Below the pieces are notes generated by a model. It made no database searches. It was not told the origin of the DNA and saw only the letters and a list, made by a program, of their open reading frames with translations. A program made the position numbers and the translations under genes. Shown here piece after piece: positions 24,875 to 36,572 of a DNA stretch of 64,000 bases (within the stretch, counting starts at the first letter, position 1; each line of letters opens with the position of its first letter). Source of the DNA: Epiperipatus broadwayi (Eukaryota; Onychophora; Udeonychophora; Euonychophora; Peripatidae); assembly GCA_028023455.1 (NCBI GenBank), contig JAQFVV010006352.1:1508204-1572203 (forward strand), written 5' to 3'.

Positions 24875-25860
24875 AAGCTAAACTAATCAATAAAATAATC
24901 ACAATTATCCCAAATTCATAACTCAACCAGACTAACCAAAAAATATAAACTCTAAAACACAACCAATGGTTTCACTGCTACAAAGAGACTTCTCAAGTGT
25001 AAAGAACTACAAAATAATAATACATTTAAACTAAACATTTACAATTCCACTTACATCCCATACATTCTTAATATTAAAATACTTTTAAATAAGTTAATTT
25101 CTTCAAAATCATCAATTTTTAATAATAAAGATTCTTTAATTTTTGATTTTATATCATTTCTCTCAAAGAAGACAACCTTAACCTCATTAAAATTAATAGT
25201 GTGACCTGTATCTTTTTCATGGATATATAAAGCAGAACTAAGATATTTATTTCTAACCCTACTTTTATGTACTCTTATTCTTTCATTTAAGCTCAAACTA
25301 CTCTGATCTATATATATCTTCTTACAAAAACAAGGGTTAATATACATTACTCTGGAAATAGTCTTTCTATCAAAAATTTTCTTTATATTATTTAATAAAT
25401 TATTCAAAGTAATAACCCTTTTCCAAACAATTTTCTTATTTCCAAACAAATTATTATTTTCCATACAATTTTATAAGAAAACAATTTAAATGGAAAAGAA
25501 ATAAAATCATATTTTTCTTTATCCTTCTTTACATTATTATAAATGTTATTACTATTAAATAAAATACTTTTAGCAAAATTATTAGGGTAGCCAAAAAATA
25601 ATCTTCATAAAATTGACCTTTTTGAAACAAAGCTACCCCACTAGAATTATTTAATCTCTTATTTCCATAACAATAATTTCTTACTTTATGAGATACAAAT
25701 TGATAGCTATCAGATTAAATTATAGACCTTAACTCTTTATTCTTGACATAAGGACTACATACCAAACAATTATTTTTACATTTCTAATCACCAATAGATT
25801 TAAAATTTTCAATTTAACAAATCTAACCCCCCTCCTTCTACAACAAATCTATAAGTGTCA
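24875..25860 (-). mobile_element. Remnant of a different Penelope-like family (PLE-3)
   Basis: The minus strand holds, from 25640 down, a decayed linker (reading YPNNFAKSILF, NNVKKDKEKYDF over frameshifts), a GIY-YIG domain, and a 3' tail (24875-25030) that recurs at 54057-54180 and inverted at 54198-54400. No RT motif remains, so the copy is 5'-truncated. The protein is distinct from the PLEs at 16.3 and 57.5 kb. Confidence 0.7.
25051..25464 (-). pseudogene. PLE-3 GIY-YIG endonuclease C-terminus
   Basis: 137 codons. Residues ~39-75 hold the worn endonuclease core: VMYINPCFCKKIYID in place of a GVY-x-C-x-C-x-YIG arrangement, followed by SLSLNERIRVHKSRVRNKYL with the conserved Arg and His, then HEKDTGHTINF and VVFFERNDIKSKIKESLLL. 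The Gly of YIG is Asp here and the first GIY strand is mutated, so catalysis is improbable. The end, after ILRMYGM, is probably the natural C-terminus. Frames above 25464 are shifted, as the linker continues in other frames. Confidence 0.75.
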
Positions 25861-26113
25861 AATTAATTTAAAGTAAAATCATATGTATTATGTAAAGTTT
25901 ATTTACAATATAGTTTTATTAAGCTTTTTTAAAAAAAAAATTCCCAAAAATTTCTGATGAAAATAAAAATATCAAACGCTTTTCACTTACAAAGATATTT
26001 TCATATTTTTAATCACTTAATGATTTATTATACACATTTATTATTATGTAGACATATAAAATATGATACATACATAGAGGATAAGCATATTAACTTATAG
26101 TAAAAATATCTAG

Positions 26114-26115
<2 letters not shown>

Positions 26116-26205
<90 letters not shown>

Positions 26206-26206
26206 C
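26116..26206. repeat. (AT)n microsatellite
   Basis: About 45 AT units. It gives a Tyr-Ile repeat frame on the minus strand that is not a gene. Confidence 0.98.
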
Positions 26207-26479
26207 AAACCATTATACAATTACAAATATCCAGTAACGCTGTCTGTTTAAAGATCTATATATCAATAATAGCAAACATTAAAATGATACCACTTTAAAG
26301 TTGTATGCTAAACGATGTTAAATATTGAAATACAGACCTACTCAAACACAGAGCATGAAATTTTAAATAAGCAAACAATCTTAAATTTTGCTAATAAACT
26401 AACAAGTTTACAAAGTTATTAAAGTCAAACTAAACATTAGATTTTAATCTTTAAACTCCTTCCAAACTATAAATGAAAA

Positions 26480-29400
26480 GAAAGTTACTGTTAACACTAA
26501 CTTTAATAATAATAGATAAATAAATCTCAATCTTTTGTTAAGGAAATATAATTAAACAATCTCAGGTTCTTCTAATTATCTTAAAGTAATAATCATTCGT
26601 GCAGATAGGAATGATAAGGGATTTAATATCAAACCTAAATACACCTAATTTATTCTAATAACAATAACTAACAATAATAATCTTTAGTGTATAGCTTAAT
26701 CTTATCTATTTTATTATACTATTAATCATTAAGAAAATAAGTAAATCATATACATGTCTTTCATTTCCATATAGTATCTTAATTTTAAAATATACTAAAG
26801 TCTTATAATTTAACAATCTGTGGCAATAAATAATATTATACTCTTATATTATGCATTATAATTACTTTGTGACCATTGTAATATTATATGTTAATGTCAA
26901 TCAACTTCTATAAATTATATTAAGAAAATATTGTGTTTCTTTCTAAAAAATAATAATAATAATAAATTCATATTGTGCAAATATTATGTTCATTCAAATT
27001 ATCTGTTGTCAAATGCTGTGGTGTAAAATAATGAATTCGACACACTTTTAAACAACTTAAACAAATTTATTTACATCAACTTTAATAAATAACTTATTTA
27101 CACTATTTACATTACAAATGGAACTAAAGAAAATAAAACAAAAAATAAGAAAAATAATAATACAAGATTTTTACACTGTTACTATTTCCATAATCATAAA
27201 TAGATAATTTATACATTTTTTAAATGTTCTATCAATAACATTTAATTAAGTTTATGACTTTAATTTTAATAAACATCATTTGTCATCAATTAATACAAGA
27301 AAAGGTTTTATGTGAAATATCATTCATGTAGCATATATGTAAATAAACAGACTTTAATAATTAAAATGCTACTTCACTTAAGTCTTACTGCTATTTATAT
27401 TATAATGTACTAGTATGTATTACATTTACTATTAATATTACTCAAAGATCAATTAATGTATAAACTGATATAACTTTGTAATATAATAACAATTATTGAT
27501 TATAATTATTTATGTCATTCCGATGTAATGTCATACTACATGTCTTACCAAAATATGCAATACGTATATGTTCTTTTAAAATAATATTTTAAATTATTCA
27601 ACAATTTCAAATTTTATAAAGTATTATATTAAATAAAATTCTATGATTCTTTTTTTATTTAAACTATTACTCTTCTTTACTTGTTATTCTTATTCCTTCC
27701 TAAAAACTTCTATCTACAAAAGTCATTTTAACCTTATTTAACTTCAGAAAAATAGATGACCAATTTTTTAAAAAAAATAATAACTATCCAAACTCTCTTA
27801 TACCTCATCATCTATATACGATAAGCCTTCAATCAAAATATAAATTTCTATGTAAAATTAACTTAATTTATCTAATAAAATAAAAATAAAATATAGTTTT
27901 ATATACCTCTTACTAACTTGAAAAGAAAAATAAAATAACTTACACTAATATAATAAATCTAATTCCTAATATTGTAACAAAACATTAAAATTTATTCACG
28001 AAAGAATCATATAATTATTTCTAGGTTCTCATATTACGTTGTACTAAATTTACATCATCAATTTAAAGTATGCATATTAAAATAAAACTGTTATTACTAA
28101 TATTGTGCGTGTATATTCTTTAAATATTTATACATTCATTCAACAATCAAATAACATTTGGTTGATCTAAAAAAAAAATAGCAAAATACATCAAATTATT
28201 ACTATTATATAATCTTTACCATAAATGATACTTTAATGTACAGTCCGTCACACGATGTCCTCCAGGATTACAGTTTTACAAGATAATTTCACATTTACAC
28301 TCAACAATTATTCTTTAAAATATTACATGTTGTATAATTATAAAATAAACTTTATGCAATGAAATGTTATATTAATATTTAGCTTTTTTTTTTAAAAATG
28401 TAAATGTACCTTTCCTATCTTTAATAAATTAATAATTAATTAAATATTTATGTTAGTTAATAAATAAAAAAACATATTACATAAAATCCAACGGTGTCTT
28501 CTTTCACCTATAATTGTTCTTTTTCCTAGGCACAAATTTTCACCAAACATTACTTCCTTTTCCGGTACATCACGTGTTTTAAAAGTTTTTATGAAATAAA
28601 TGAAAACGTTCTTTTTAAAAAAAAAATAAAATAAAAGTCAAAGTCAGTTCCACCATAAGAATAAAATAATAATTAAAATAGTTTATATGATCCGGATTCT
28701 TTTCTTTAAAGGAAAATTATTTTAAAGTTATTATTTTTAGTATTAGTTACTAGTTTATAAAGTTCTTATTTAATTATTCTAAAATTGACTTGGATATCCA
28801 CGTATATTTTATTTGCGCATTCCTTAACGAATATTTAGGTAAGATTAATTTTAGATTCTTCTGTACGACCAGCGTTCAGACTTTCTAATATAATAATTTT
28901 TACTTATAGGTACTTCTCTGCCAATTAAACTTTCGATTCATTTGCCTTTTAAAACTGTCAAAATTTAGTCTTTTAAACCACAAAGACTTTACAAGGCAAG
29001 TATTTATGTAATCATTATTATTTACCATCTTTACCAAGATATATACTTAGATTTATAATTTACAAATACTTTCTTCATAAAGAAGTATTTCTCTTTCTTT
29101 TAAAAATCTGTTTTATAAAAATTAATTACAATCAGCTTTTAAATTTATATAAGGTCCAACATATTACTTTTATGCATCTAGTAACTCTCCTAGTTAATCC
29201 AGCGTTTGTTAAATTTTTAGTATAATGTCTCCAATACATTTCATCCTTATACGAAGTTTTCATGACTATTTGATAGTAAATTGAGCTTCAATAGAAACGA
29301 TCAATAGGAAATTATAATTAAATTAACACTGCATATTTGTCGGTAAACTTTTATAAATTATTTTAAAAACTACTCTCTTATAATTTTAAAACGATTACGA

Positions 29401-30460
29401 GAGCGTCTATAATTTTACTTAGCTATCTCTAATAGCACACTTTACTTTTAAAAATTACAATCATAATCCCCTCCGAACAATTGAACCTTGGTTTTATACC
29501 GGAAGAAACTCCCCACTTGATTGGTAAATTAAACAATCAACTTGCTAGCTTATTTACATATTTTACCAACAACACAGAATTAAAAATAAATAATGACTTA
29601 TTTAATATTTATTATTTATCACATTATTAAATTCTTAAATTAATCTTTATCGTTTATTTAAATCCATTAAACATTTTTTTAAAATATATTTTCTTACTTT
29701 ATTTCACTTTTAACTTTTATAAGATTATTTTTTATAAACAAACTAAGTCTATTTTTATTCGTTATTTTTTTTAAACAGTATTTTAAAAATCAGATTTAAT
29801 ATTTCACATTAATTATTTTTATTTTTATCTCATGATAGCCAATATAATACTTATAATTTTTATAACAGAATTTTAAAATAGTTTTGCAACTTTACTAAAA
29901 AACTCCCAAGCATGTGTGTATGTGTCTAATTAACATCTGTTTTTTACAACACAGCTACAAACGCTTGTAATAATCTAAAAATAAACTAACAATTTCATTT
30001 TTTAAAAATAAATATTTTTAAAATAAATAATATCTTATAACAACTTTTAAAATAATAATTCAATATTATTAAAATCAAATATTAATCTTCTATTATGTAC
30101 TACTAATAATTAAAATATTTATATTCACTTATTAAATATTAATCTTTATCAACAATAAATATATGCATTTAATTTTAACTTGTCTTTTTAAAACTTTAAC
30201 TTTAAACATTTATTTATTAAATTTATTAATGCAGTATTGATTATGGCCATAGTTTTCCCAACCATATACTATTATCATCCCCATTTAAAACGTCTCTCTC
30301 AAACATCAGCACAATTTTCACATATCAAATATTCATAGATTACTTTCATTACACTTTTTAAAAGATTGTTATAAATAAAATTAACATCATATAGCTAAAT
30401 ATATCTTAAATTTAAAATTTTTTAATAGATTGGTACAACAATTTATGGAGACCCATACAA

Positions 30461-30462
<2 letters not shown>
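26480..30462 (-). repeat. Module B: long non-coding AT-rich repeat
   Basis: Shares ordered landmarks with module C (48110-53100): CTCAGGTTC (26561), TACACTATTTACA (27100), CTATGATTCTTT (about 27640), a minus-strand TATA box with an upstream CCAAT box (29492-29525) and a GTGTGT block near 29910. There are no open frames. The 3' end (27030-27120) on the minus strand is T/A-rich with AATAAA-like signals. It may be a diverged long LTR or a non-autonomous element, or a transcribed non-coding repeat. Confidence 0.5.
29490..29526 (-). promoter_or_regulatory. CCAAT-TATA promoter of module B
   Basis: On the minus strand TTACCAATCAAG, then about 18 nt later CCGGTATAAAACC. The spacing is that of an RNA polymerase II core promoter, and module C has the same pair at the same relative place. 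Confidence 0.45.

Positions 30463-30491
<29 letters not shown>
30463..30491. repeat. (AT)n tract at the left edge of element 2
   Basis: AT units end exactly where the element 2 LTR begins. (AT)n also follows the right LTR (42334-42346), so the element probably inserted into an AT microsatellite, which hides the target duplication. Confidence 0.9.
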
Positions 30492-32270
30492 TGTAATGGA
30501 AACGTATATGTAGCAGCCCCACGATTGGACTAGCCAAATGTAATGGAACCTATAATTCAGAGCCTCACTTGGATGCTCCAAATGTAATGGAACTTAAGGT
30601 AGCCCATGTTTGGGTAAGCCAAATGTAATGGATCGTACTTGCTACATTCCATTTAAATTGAAGAAAGACAAAATTATCCCGGTTATATAAATAATGCAAT
30701 GGAAACTATATGGTAGCTCATAATTAAGCAAGTTAAATATAATGGAATGTATATGAGTTATTCCATTTATATTAAAGAATGAAGAAAAACAAACTTGTTC
30801 CAATTATATTTTAATAAATTGTTTAAATTGCCCTCCCAGCTAGCTTTATATAAAACAAATCTAAAATCATACTAATCAATGAGATCTTTAAATAATTACA
30901 AAGGCATTATTTATAAAAATAAATAGCACATCTTTATTTTATGTTATCGTTTGACTTTAAATAATATTAATGTTTCAATATTAATATAAACAATAAATAT
31001 ATAAAGACATATTTCTGCCTAATAGTTATAATATAAAGATAATAATTAATATATAGTACCTCAACTTATAAATTATATTTTCAGATTTTAAAATTATTTA
31101 AATATTTATCTTAAACATCATCTGTTATACGTTTAATGTTATAATAGAATAAGACGCTTAAATTGATCATTCACAAACGTTACATTTTACAATGAAAAAT
31201 AAAATAAACAAAAAAAAAAATATATCAATCTCAAAAATGTATATCCACACATCACACATATATATATAAAATTATTAAATACCTTTTTTAAAAGTTCACT
31301 TAGTTAATTGTCCTTTTTAAGAATTAATTTAGTCCATGAGTTTTTTCATCTGTATATTTTATTATTTTATTTTTAGAATGCATTCTATTAAAAGAACGAC
31401 GAAACGATTTCATTAAAGAAGATTATTAATTCTTGAATATATGCATATTTTATTAAAATGTTAAATCCAGTACCTCAATTACAATTACTTCCGGATTAGA
31501 ATTAAATTGACGATAATACATTTAAGATAGCTATGCCAGCTTTTAATTCCAGACGCGATGAAATTTATACGTTGAAAATTTTAGTTGTTCCATTGAAAAA
31601 TTGCTTTAGAATATATGAAAGCGATGATGATGATGCAGCCCTAGCTGCGATATATCCTTATTACCCCGTCATAATTTATATGTTTATTACAAAATATATA
31701 TACGTTACTTCAGTATTTTAAAAAAAATGGTAAACTTTAAAGAAATAAAATGTAATAAAATTCTATCCTTCAGTTGTTTGTTCTATATCCCATTTTTAAT
31801 AAGCAATAATCCTAATAATGGCTTCCTTATTATTGTCGCGTGGTTTCATGCCAGCAGATGCTATTTTAAAACTCATGTTATATATATATGTTCTCTTTTA
31901 CAACAATTAACATCAAAATAAAAATAAAATATCAAGTATACATATAAAAAGTATCAAATCGAAAATTTAACATCTTTTAAAATATACATAAATAATTATT
32001 TATTACATTTAGTAATCATTGCAAATAAAATACTTTTTTTTTTTAATCAACAATTTATATGTCCTTATTTATTTCAATAATTAAATATTTATAATGATGT
32101 ACTATCAATATATATAAATAAAATAATAACTTCAAATAATAACTATATTTAATAAACATAAAAGAAAAATTTAAATATTTCATATGTAAACTTCAACTTA
32201 AAGAGATTTTTTTTTTTAATAACAAATAACAAATTTTTAAAATATAAATATCGACCTATTGATATTTACA
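30492..32270 (-). repeat. Element 2, 3' LTR
   Basis: 1779 bp. The first 400 bp (30492-30890) are almost identical to the partner LTR; the rest aligns with many small indels. On the minus strand TTATATAAAGCTAGCTGG (near 30840) is a likely TATA region, leaving about 350 nt to the LTR end as R-U5. Confidence 0.93.
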
Positions 32271-32286
32271 ATTCCCTCAAATCCAC
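32271..32286 (-). other. Element 2 polypurine tract
   Basis: GGATTTGAGGGAAT directly before TGTAAATATC on the minus strand. Short but correctly placed. Confidence 0.7.
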
Positions 32287-33281
32287 CGAAAAAAAAAAAT
32301 GTCTTTGCAAATAACTAATTAATTATGAAATATCGAAAAACTTCTCAAATTTGTAATCTTTCTAAGGACTAACATGGTTTAAAGAATATTATTTTTCTTA
32401 TTAATAACCACATTCATTTATTTATATCTATCTCTCAGATCATCTAGATATTTGTCCAAATTTTTTTTAAAAAAAATATATAATAATCAAAAGTGCCTTT
32501 TCAATTCTTCCTGTAAAGAATTTCCAGTATGTTAAACTTTGTGAAAAAGTTTGCCCTAATTTACAAGATTTTCATATAGCATTTTGGTATAACTCAATTG
32601 CTTTTGAATAATTTTGAGATAAGTATCTAAAGATTTTGCTATGAACTCCTTAGATTCTACATCTATATCCTTTACATAAATAGTAACTTGATCATAAGCA
32701 CTAACATAACTCTTAACTTTATCAATAATAGTTGCTATTTTATCAGATAATCTTACTTTTCCTTTGACTATCTTGATAAACATCATCGACTTGAGTAAGT
32801 CTTTATTTTACTTATTCTAGGTTCAATTAAAAACAATTCTCTGGATAATTTTGAATGGTATTCATTCAAATTTTCTAAATAATCCTTTAAAAATCGCAAA
32901 TCAGTGTGATATAATTTCAACATTAAAGAACTCTTGAAAATCATTTTGTTTTACAACAATAACATTATTATATTAATTATTTTCAGTTTAACTTTAGGTT
33001 TACTTAAATTTCTTTCCTTAGTTATATTTTCTTGAAGAAAATCTTTATTATTTATCTTTCTATCTATAACTTTAAGTTTAACTTTAGCTTTTCCAATATC
33101 TTTCATAAAATCTATACTTCTTTTAAGATAATTTATTTTAAACTTATCTCTACTCAACTCTTTGAATTTTTACTTTAATTTTCTTCATATTTTTATTTTT
33201 CTATTACAAATTTCATAATAAATTCTATAAGTAAAAACTGTTAATATAAGTTTTACATTAAAATATTTATTAAACTATTAA
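32287..33281 (-). other. Region between integrase and 3' LTR; possible third-ORF relic
   Basis: Two short minus-strand frames, 33157-32951 (Lys-rich: KAKVKLKVIDRK) and 32786-32556 (SDKIATIIDKVKSYVSAYDQ), sit in different frames. Neither matches an envelope or other family I know; no signal peptide or membrane segment is convincing. A decayed extra ORF is possible, as many gypsy elements have one here. Simple 3' UTR is equally possible. Confidence 0.35.
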
Positions 33282-33614
33282 CTAATCATAATGTATGGGC
33301 CGAAGACTTCTAGCATTATAGGTTCCCTTTGAACCATCATGCATATGAACCACATAAGCATTTGTTCCAACTTTTTTGTCGATCCGATATGGTCCTTCAT
33401 AAATATTAAAAAATTTCTTAAATTTGTGGTCTTGTGGATTACTAACATGAGGTGTACGAATTAACACCATATCTCCTTCCTTGAATTGACTGGGATGCTG
33501 TGGACCTTGTAATCCCCGTTTATCTCCCATTTTTACCATATTTTCTTTAGCTTTGATGACATCATTATTATGATCTGGCTCTTCCACTATAAGAGCAAAG
33601 TAATAAAGTTTTAA
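33282..33614 (-). CDS. Integrase C-terminal tail of element 2, displaced by a frameshift
   Basis: This frame carries YYFALIVEEPDHNND, then FKEGDMVLIRTP and FFNIYEGPYRIDKKVG, ending at RSLRPIHYD. The YEGPYRI segment is the GPY/F-type C-terminal domain that follows the catalytic core in Ty3/gypsy integrases, so it belongs to pol. It has no ATG of its own at the top, and it opens at 33614 while the pol frame continues to 33568. A +1 shift around the AAAAC run at 33607-33614 would join them. The break may be a real mutation, a sequencing error in an AT-rich run, or less likely programmed. Confidence 0.85.
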   Translation of the reverse strand, partial: LKLYYFALIVEEPDHNNDVIKAKENMVKMGDKRGLQGPQHPSQFKEGDMVLIRTPHVSNPQDHKFKKFFNIYEGPYRIDKKVGTNAYVVHMHDGSKGTYNARSLRPIHYD

Positions 33615-36534
33615 TTATACTTTGCTCTTCCTTTCCAAAATGCAGCCGCATAGGTGTAAAACCTGTAGATTCATTTCTAGTCATGTTAATGTATAACAAT
33701 ACCTGCTTTAATTGGTTTACCCAACCACGATGATTTCCTTCAAGATATACTCTAAATAACCGACTTAACTCTCTCATAACCCTCTCACATGGGTTAGATT
33801 GAGGGTTACGAATAGAAATCAATACAGGTTTAATGTTTTGCCTACATAACCAATTTTTCCATTCTTCAGACATAAATGAAGTAGCATGATCGGTCAAAAT
33901 TGATTCTGGTTTTCCAACTATTGGGAATTGAAAGTTTGTCATTACTTTGATGACATCATTAGCTGCAGCTTTTCTCACTGGATAAGCAGTAACATATTTT
34001 GTAAATAAATCATATGTCACTAACAAAAATTTGTATTGCCGATAAGAGGGTAAAGGACCATAAAAATCAATGGCCAAAATTTCATTAGGCTTGTTTGGTA
34101 ATATAGGCTGCCATTTTCCCGCATATGACCTATTCAGATACTTTGTTTTAAGACAGATTTCACACAATTGTAAAGTATCCAGTATAGATGTATACATTCG
34201 AGGCCAATAAAATAATTTACGTAAAGCATATTCTATTTTTCTAGGACCATAATGTCCATACAGACAATGTACATAATTTATAAGTCTTTTCCTAATATTG
34301 CTAGGAACATAAACTTTCCATGATCCAGAATTTGTAATATCTACTTGATACATTAATATACCTTTTGACAATTGATACCTTATTAATTCTCCGTTAGTTA
34401 GTGGCTCTGCCATTCCCATTGCAATAGTATTGTCATTCAATTGGGATATTATAGGCCCCAATTTAGGATCCTGTAATTGAAGTTCACTAATATTGGTTAA
34501 ATCTTTTTCTACAGAATCATCAATTACTAAAGTAAGAGCTGTCAAAACTAAGTTTCCTGTATAATTCATAGGTTGATCTGGGCATTCCATTGGGTTTCGA
34601 CTAAGAATATCAGGTACTATATTATTTTTACCTTGACAGTATTGCACAGTGTAGTTAAATTGTTGCAAAAATAAACTCCATCTCACCAAGCGGTCATTAT
34701 TTAGATATCCCTTATTTAAAAATTCCAAACTCTTATGGTCTGTTATTACTACCACTTGGGATCCCAACAAAAATTGCTTAAGTTTAGTGAAAGCCCAAAC
34801 TACTGCCAGAGCTTCTTTCTCTGTTGTGGAATAATGCATTTCAGCCCCTTTTAACCTACGGCTTAAAAAATATAATATTAATGGTTTACCTTCTACATTC
34901 ATTTGAAATAGCACCACTCCAAGTCCATACCCACTGCTATCTGTTTGAACATAAAATGGCTGTTGAAAATTTGGATAATGTAAAATTACTGTTTCCAAAA
35001 ATCTTGCTTTCACATGCTCTAATTCTACTTGATGAATATCTAACCATTTCCATTTAATATCCTTTTTCAACAATTGTGACATGTGAATTGTATCTAAAGC
35101 AAAATTTTTATAAAAGCGATGGTAAAAATTGCATAATCCAAAGAATGAACGCAGTTGCTTTTTATTTTCAGGTTGTGGAAAATTTTTTATAGCTTTAATT
35201 TTGTCAGGATGAGGCTTAATTCCTGCTGCACCTACCAAATGCCCTAAAAAGATGATTTCTTCAGTAGCAAAGGTACTTTTCTTTAGGTTAATTTTGATGT
35301 TTTTATTCTTACATTCTTGAAGAAATGCTTTTAAATGTTGTAAATGTTCATTCATATCCCGTGAAGCAATAACAATGTCATCTACATACATCACTAATAT
35401 GTTCTTAATTTCTGTAGATAAAACTTGATTTAAACAACGAATTAAACTTGCCCCACTATTAACTAATCCGAATGGCATCCTTTGGAACATATAAGATTGT
35501 CCCTCATATTTGAAAGCAGTATATTTTTGATCTTCTAGGTGTAAATAAATTTGCCAATAACTGGCTGTCAAATCTACAGTAGTGAATATCTTTTTTCCTT
35601 CAAAACGAGCTAAGAGTTCCTGTACTATTGGAGGAACATCACGTTCCGGAATTGTCCTACGATTTAAAAATCGGGCATCTAAACAAATGCGAGCTGATCC
35701 ATCCTTCTTTTTGACAATAACTAAAGGGTTATTAAATGCTGAAGCAGATTTTTTGATAACACCCCATTCCATCATTTGGTTAATTTGCTTATCCACTTCC
35801 TTTTTATACTGATAAGGTATTGGGTAGGATTTGCACTGAAAGGGTTCCAAATTATTCAATCGTATCCGGTGGACATACCCTTTGATGATTCCAGGTTGTT
35901 TTGAAAAAACGTTTTTATAATTACATAATATTAAAGATAAGGCCTTTTTTATTTCATCAGTTAAACCAGTTGATTCATTTATTTTTAATTTTACATCAAG
36001 ATCAGTTGTAATTGTTTCTATACAACTTAAATTTAAGGATTGGTGCAGTACATATTGCTTAAAATGAATAATTTCACCTTTACATATTAATTGTTTTGCC
36101 ATATAATCTATAATGCAACCATGCATCTGAAGAAAATCTGATCCCAAAATCACAGCATGTACTAATCCCGCCATTATCAAAAAAACATGTTCTTGGCTTA
36201 CTGAATTGAATTGTACTGTTAACCATACTTGTTGAGGAATTAATTTAGCTTTTCGCCCATTGGCTAAGGTAACCTGAAAGGATTGTTTTATGGGTAAGGA
36301 TGGAACAATTATACCCACTTCTAAAAATTGGTTAAACAATTCATCTGAAATGATAGAAGCCTGACTACCGGTCTCAACTAAAGCTTTAACTTCAATTTTT
36401 TCAACCATGATCATAATTTCTGGACAATTGCTAAAAATAAATTGATTCTCTATTTCCTCTACTCCAAAATCTTCCATTTCAAATTCTATTGAATTTAAAG
36501 CTATAATTAAATCGTTCCTCTCCATATCAATCAT
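33568..36534 (-). CDS. pol: Pol polyprotein of element 2 (PR-RT-RNase H-IN)
   Basis: 988 codons. Protease ~45-135: the active-site loop reads ALVETGSQASII, with Glu at residue 54 in place of the catalytic Asp. Reverse transcriptase ~240-450: VDLTASYWQIYL, MPFGLVNSG and MYVDDIVIAS with the catalytic pair at 385/386. RNase H ~525-645: QTDSSGYGLG, TEKEALAVVW, ITDHKSLE. Integrase: zinc-binding H756-H761-C791-C794, then catalytic D823 (AIDFYGP), D882 (LTDHATSF) and E917 (NPCERVMRE). The end, after QSIIK, is out-of-frame sequence; the true tail is in the next frame. The frame is open upstream to 36612, overlapping gag by about 40 nt in the -1 frame, so a -1 frameshift could give Gag-Pol. No canonical slippery heptamer is visible; reinitiation at the ATG at 36534 is an alternative. 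Confidence 0.95.
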   Translation of the reverse strand: MIDMERNDLIIALNSIEFEMEDFGVEEIENQFIFSNCPEIMIMVEKIEVKALVETGSQASIISDELFNQFLEVGIIVPSLPIKQSFQVTLANGRKAKLIPQQVWLTVQFNSVSQEHVFLIMAGLVHAVILGSDFLQMHGCIIDYMAKQLICKGEIIHFKQYVLHQSLNLSCIETITTDLDVKLKINESTGLTDEIKKALSLILCNYKNVFSKQPGIIKGYVHRIRLNNLEPFQCKSYPIPYQYKKEVDKQINQMMEWGVIKKSASAFNNPLVIVKKKDGSARICLDARFLNRRTIPERDVPPIVQELLARFEGKKIFTTVDLTASYWQIYLHLEDQKYTAFKYEGQSYMFQRMPFGLVNSGASLIRCLNQVLSTEIKNILVMYVDDIVIASRDMNEHLQHLKAFLQECKNKNIKINLKKSTFATEEIIFLGHLVGAAGIKPHPDKIKAIKNFPQPENKKQLRSFFGLCNFYHRFYKNFALDTIHMSQLLKKDIKWKWLDIHQVELEHVKARFLETVILHYPNFQQPFYVQTDSSGYGLGVVLFQMNVEGKPLILYFLSRRLKGAEMHYSTTEKEALAVVWAFTKLKQFLLGSQVVVITDHKSLEFLNKGYLNNDRLVRWSLFLQQFNYTVQYCQGKNNIVPDILSRNPMECPDQPMNYTGNLVLTALTLVIDDSVEKDLTNISELQLQDPKLGPIISQLNDNTIAMGMAEPLTNGELIRYQLSKGILMYQVDITNSGSWKVYVPSNIRKRLINYVHCLYGHYGPRKIEYALRKLFYWPRMYTSILDTLQLCEICLKTKYLNRSYAGKWQPILPNKPNEILAIDFYGPLPSYRQYKFLLVTYDLFTKYVTAYPVRKAAANDVIKVMTNFQFPIVGKPESILTDHATSFMSEEWKNWLCRQNIKPVLISIRNPQSNPCERVMRELSRLFRVYLEGNHRGWVNQLKQVLLYINMTRNESTGFTPMRLHFGKEEQSIIKTLLLCSYSGRARS

Positions 36535-36572
36535 TGGTCCCCGCAGTGAGGAACACTGCCACGAGGCCCTAC

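Noticed and set aside
24950-25020. Hammerhead-like motif in the PLE-3 tail (CTTGAGAAGTC...GTGAAACC)
   Set aside because: GAAAC is present, but I could not form a convincing helix II or a CUGAUGA core in any of the three copies.
32556-33157. Envelope gene of element 2
   Set aside because: Position is right, but I see no signal peptide, transmembrane helix or furin-like site and only two short frames. I list the region as unassigned instead.
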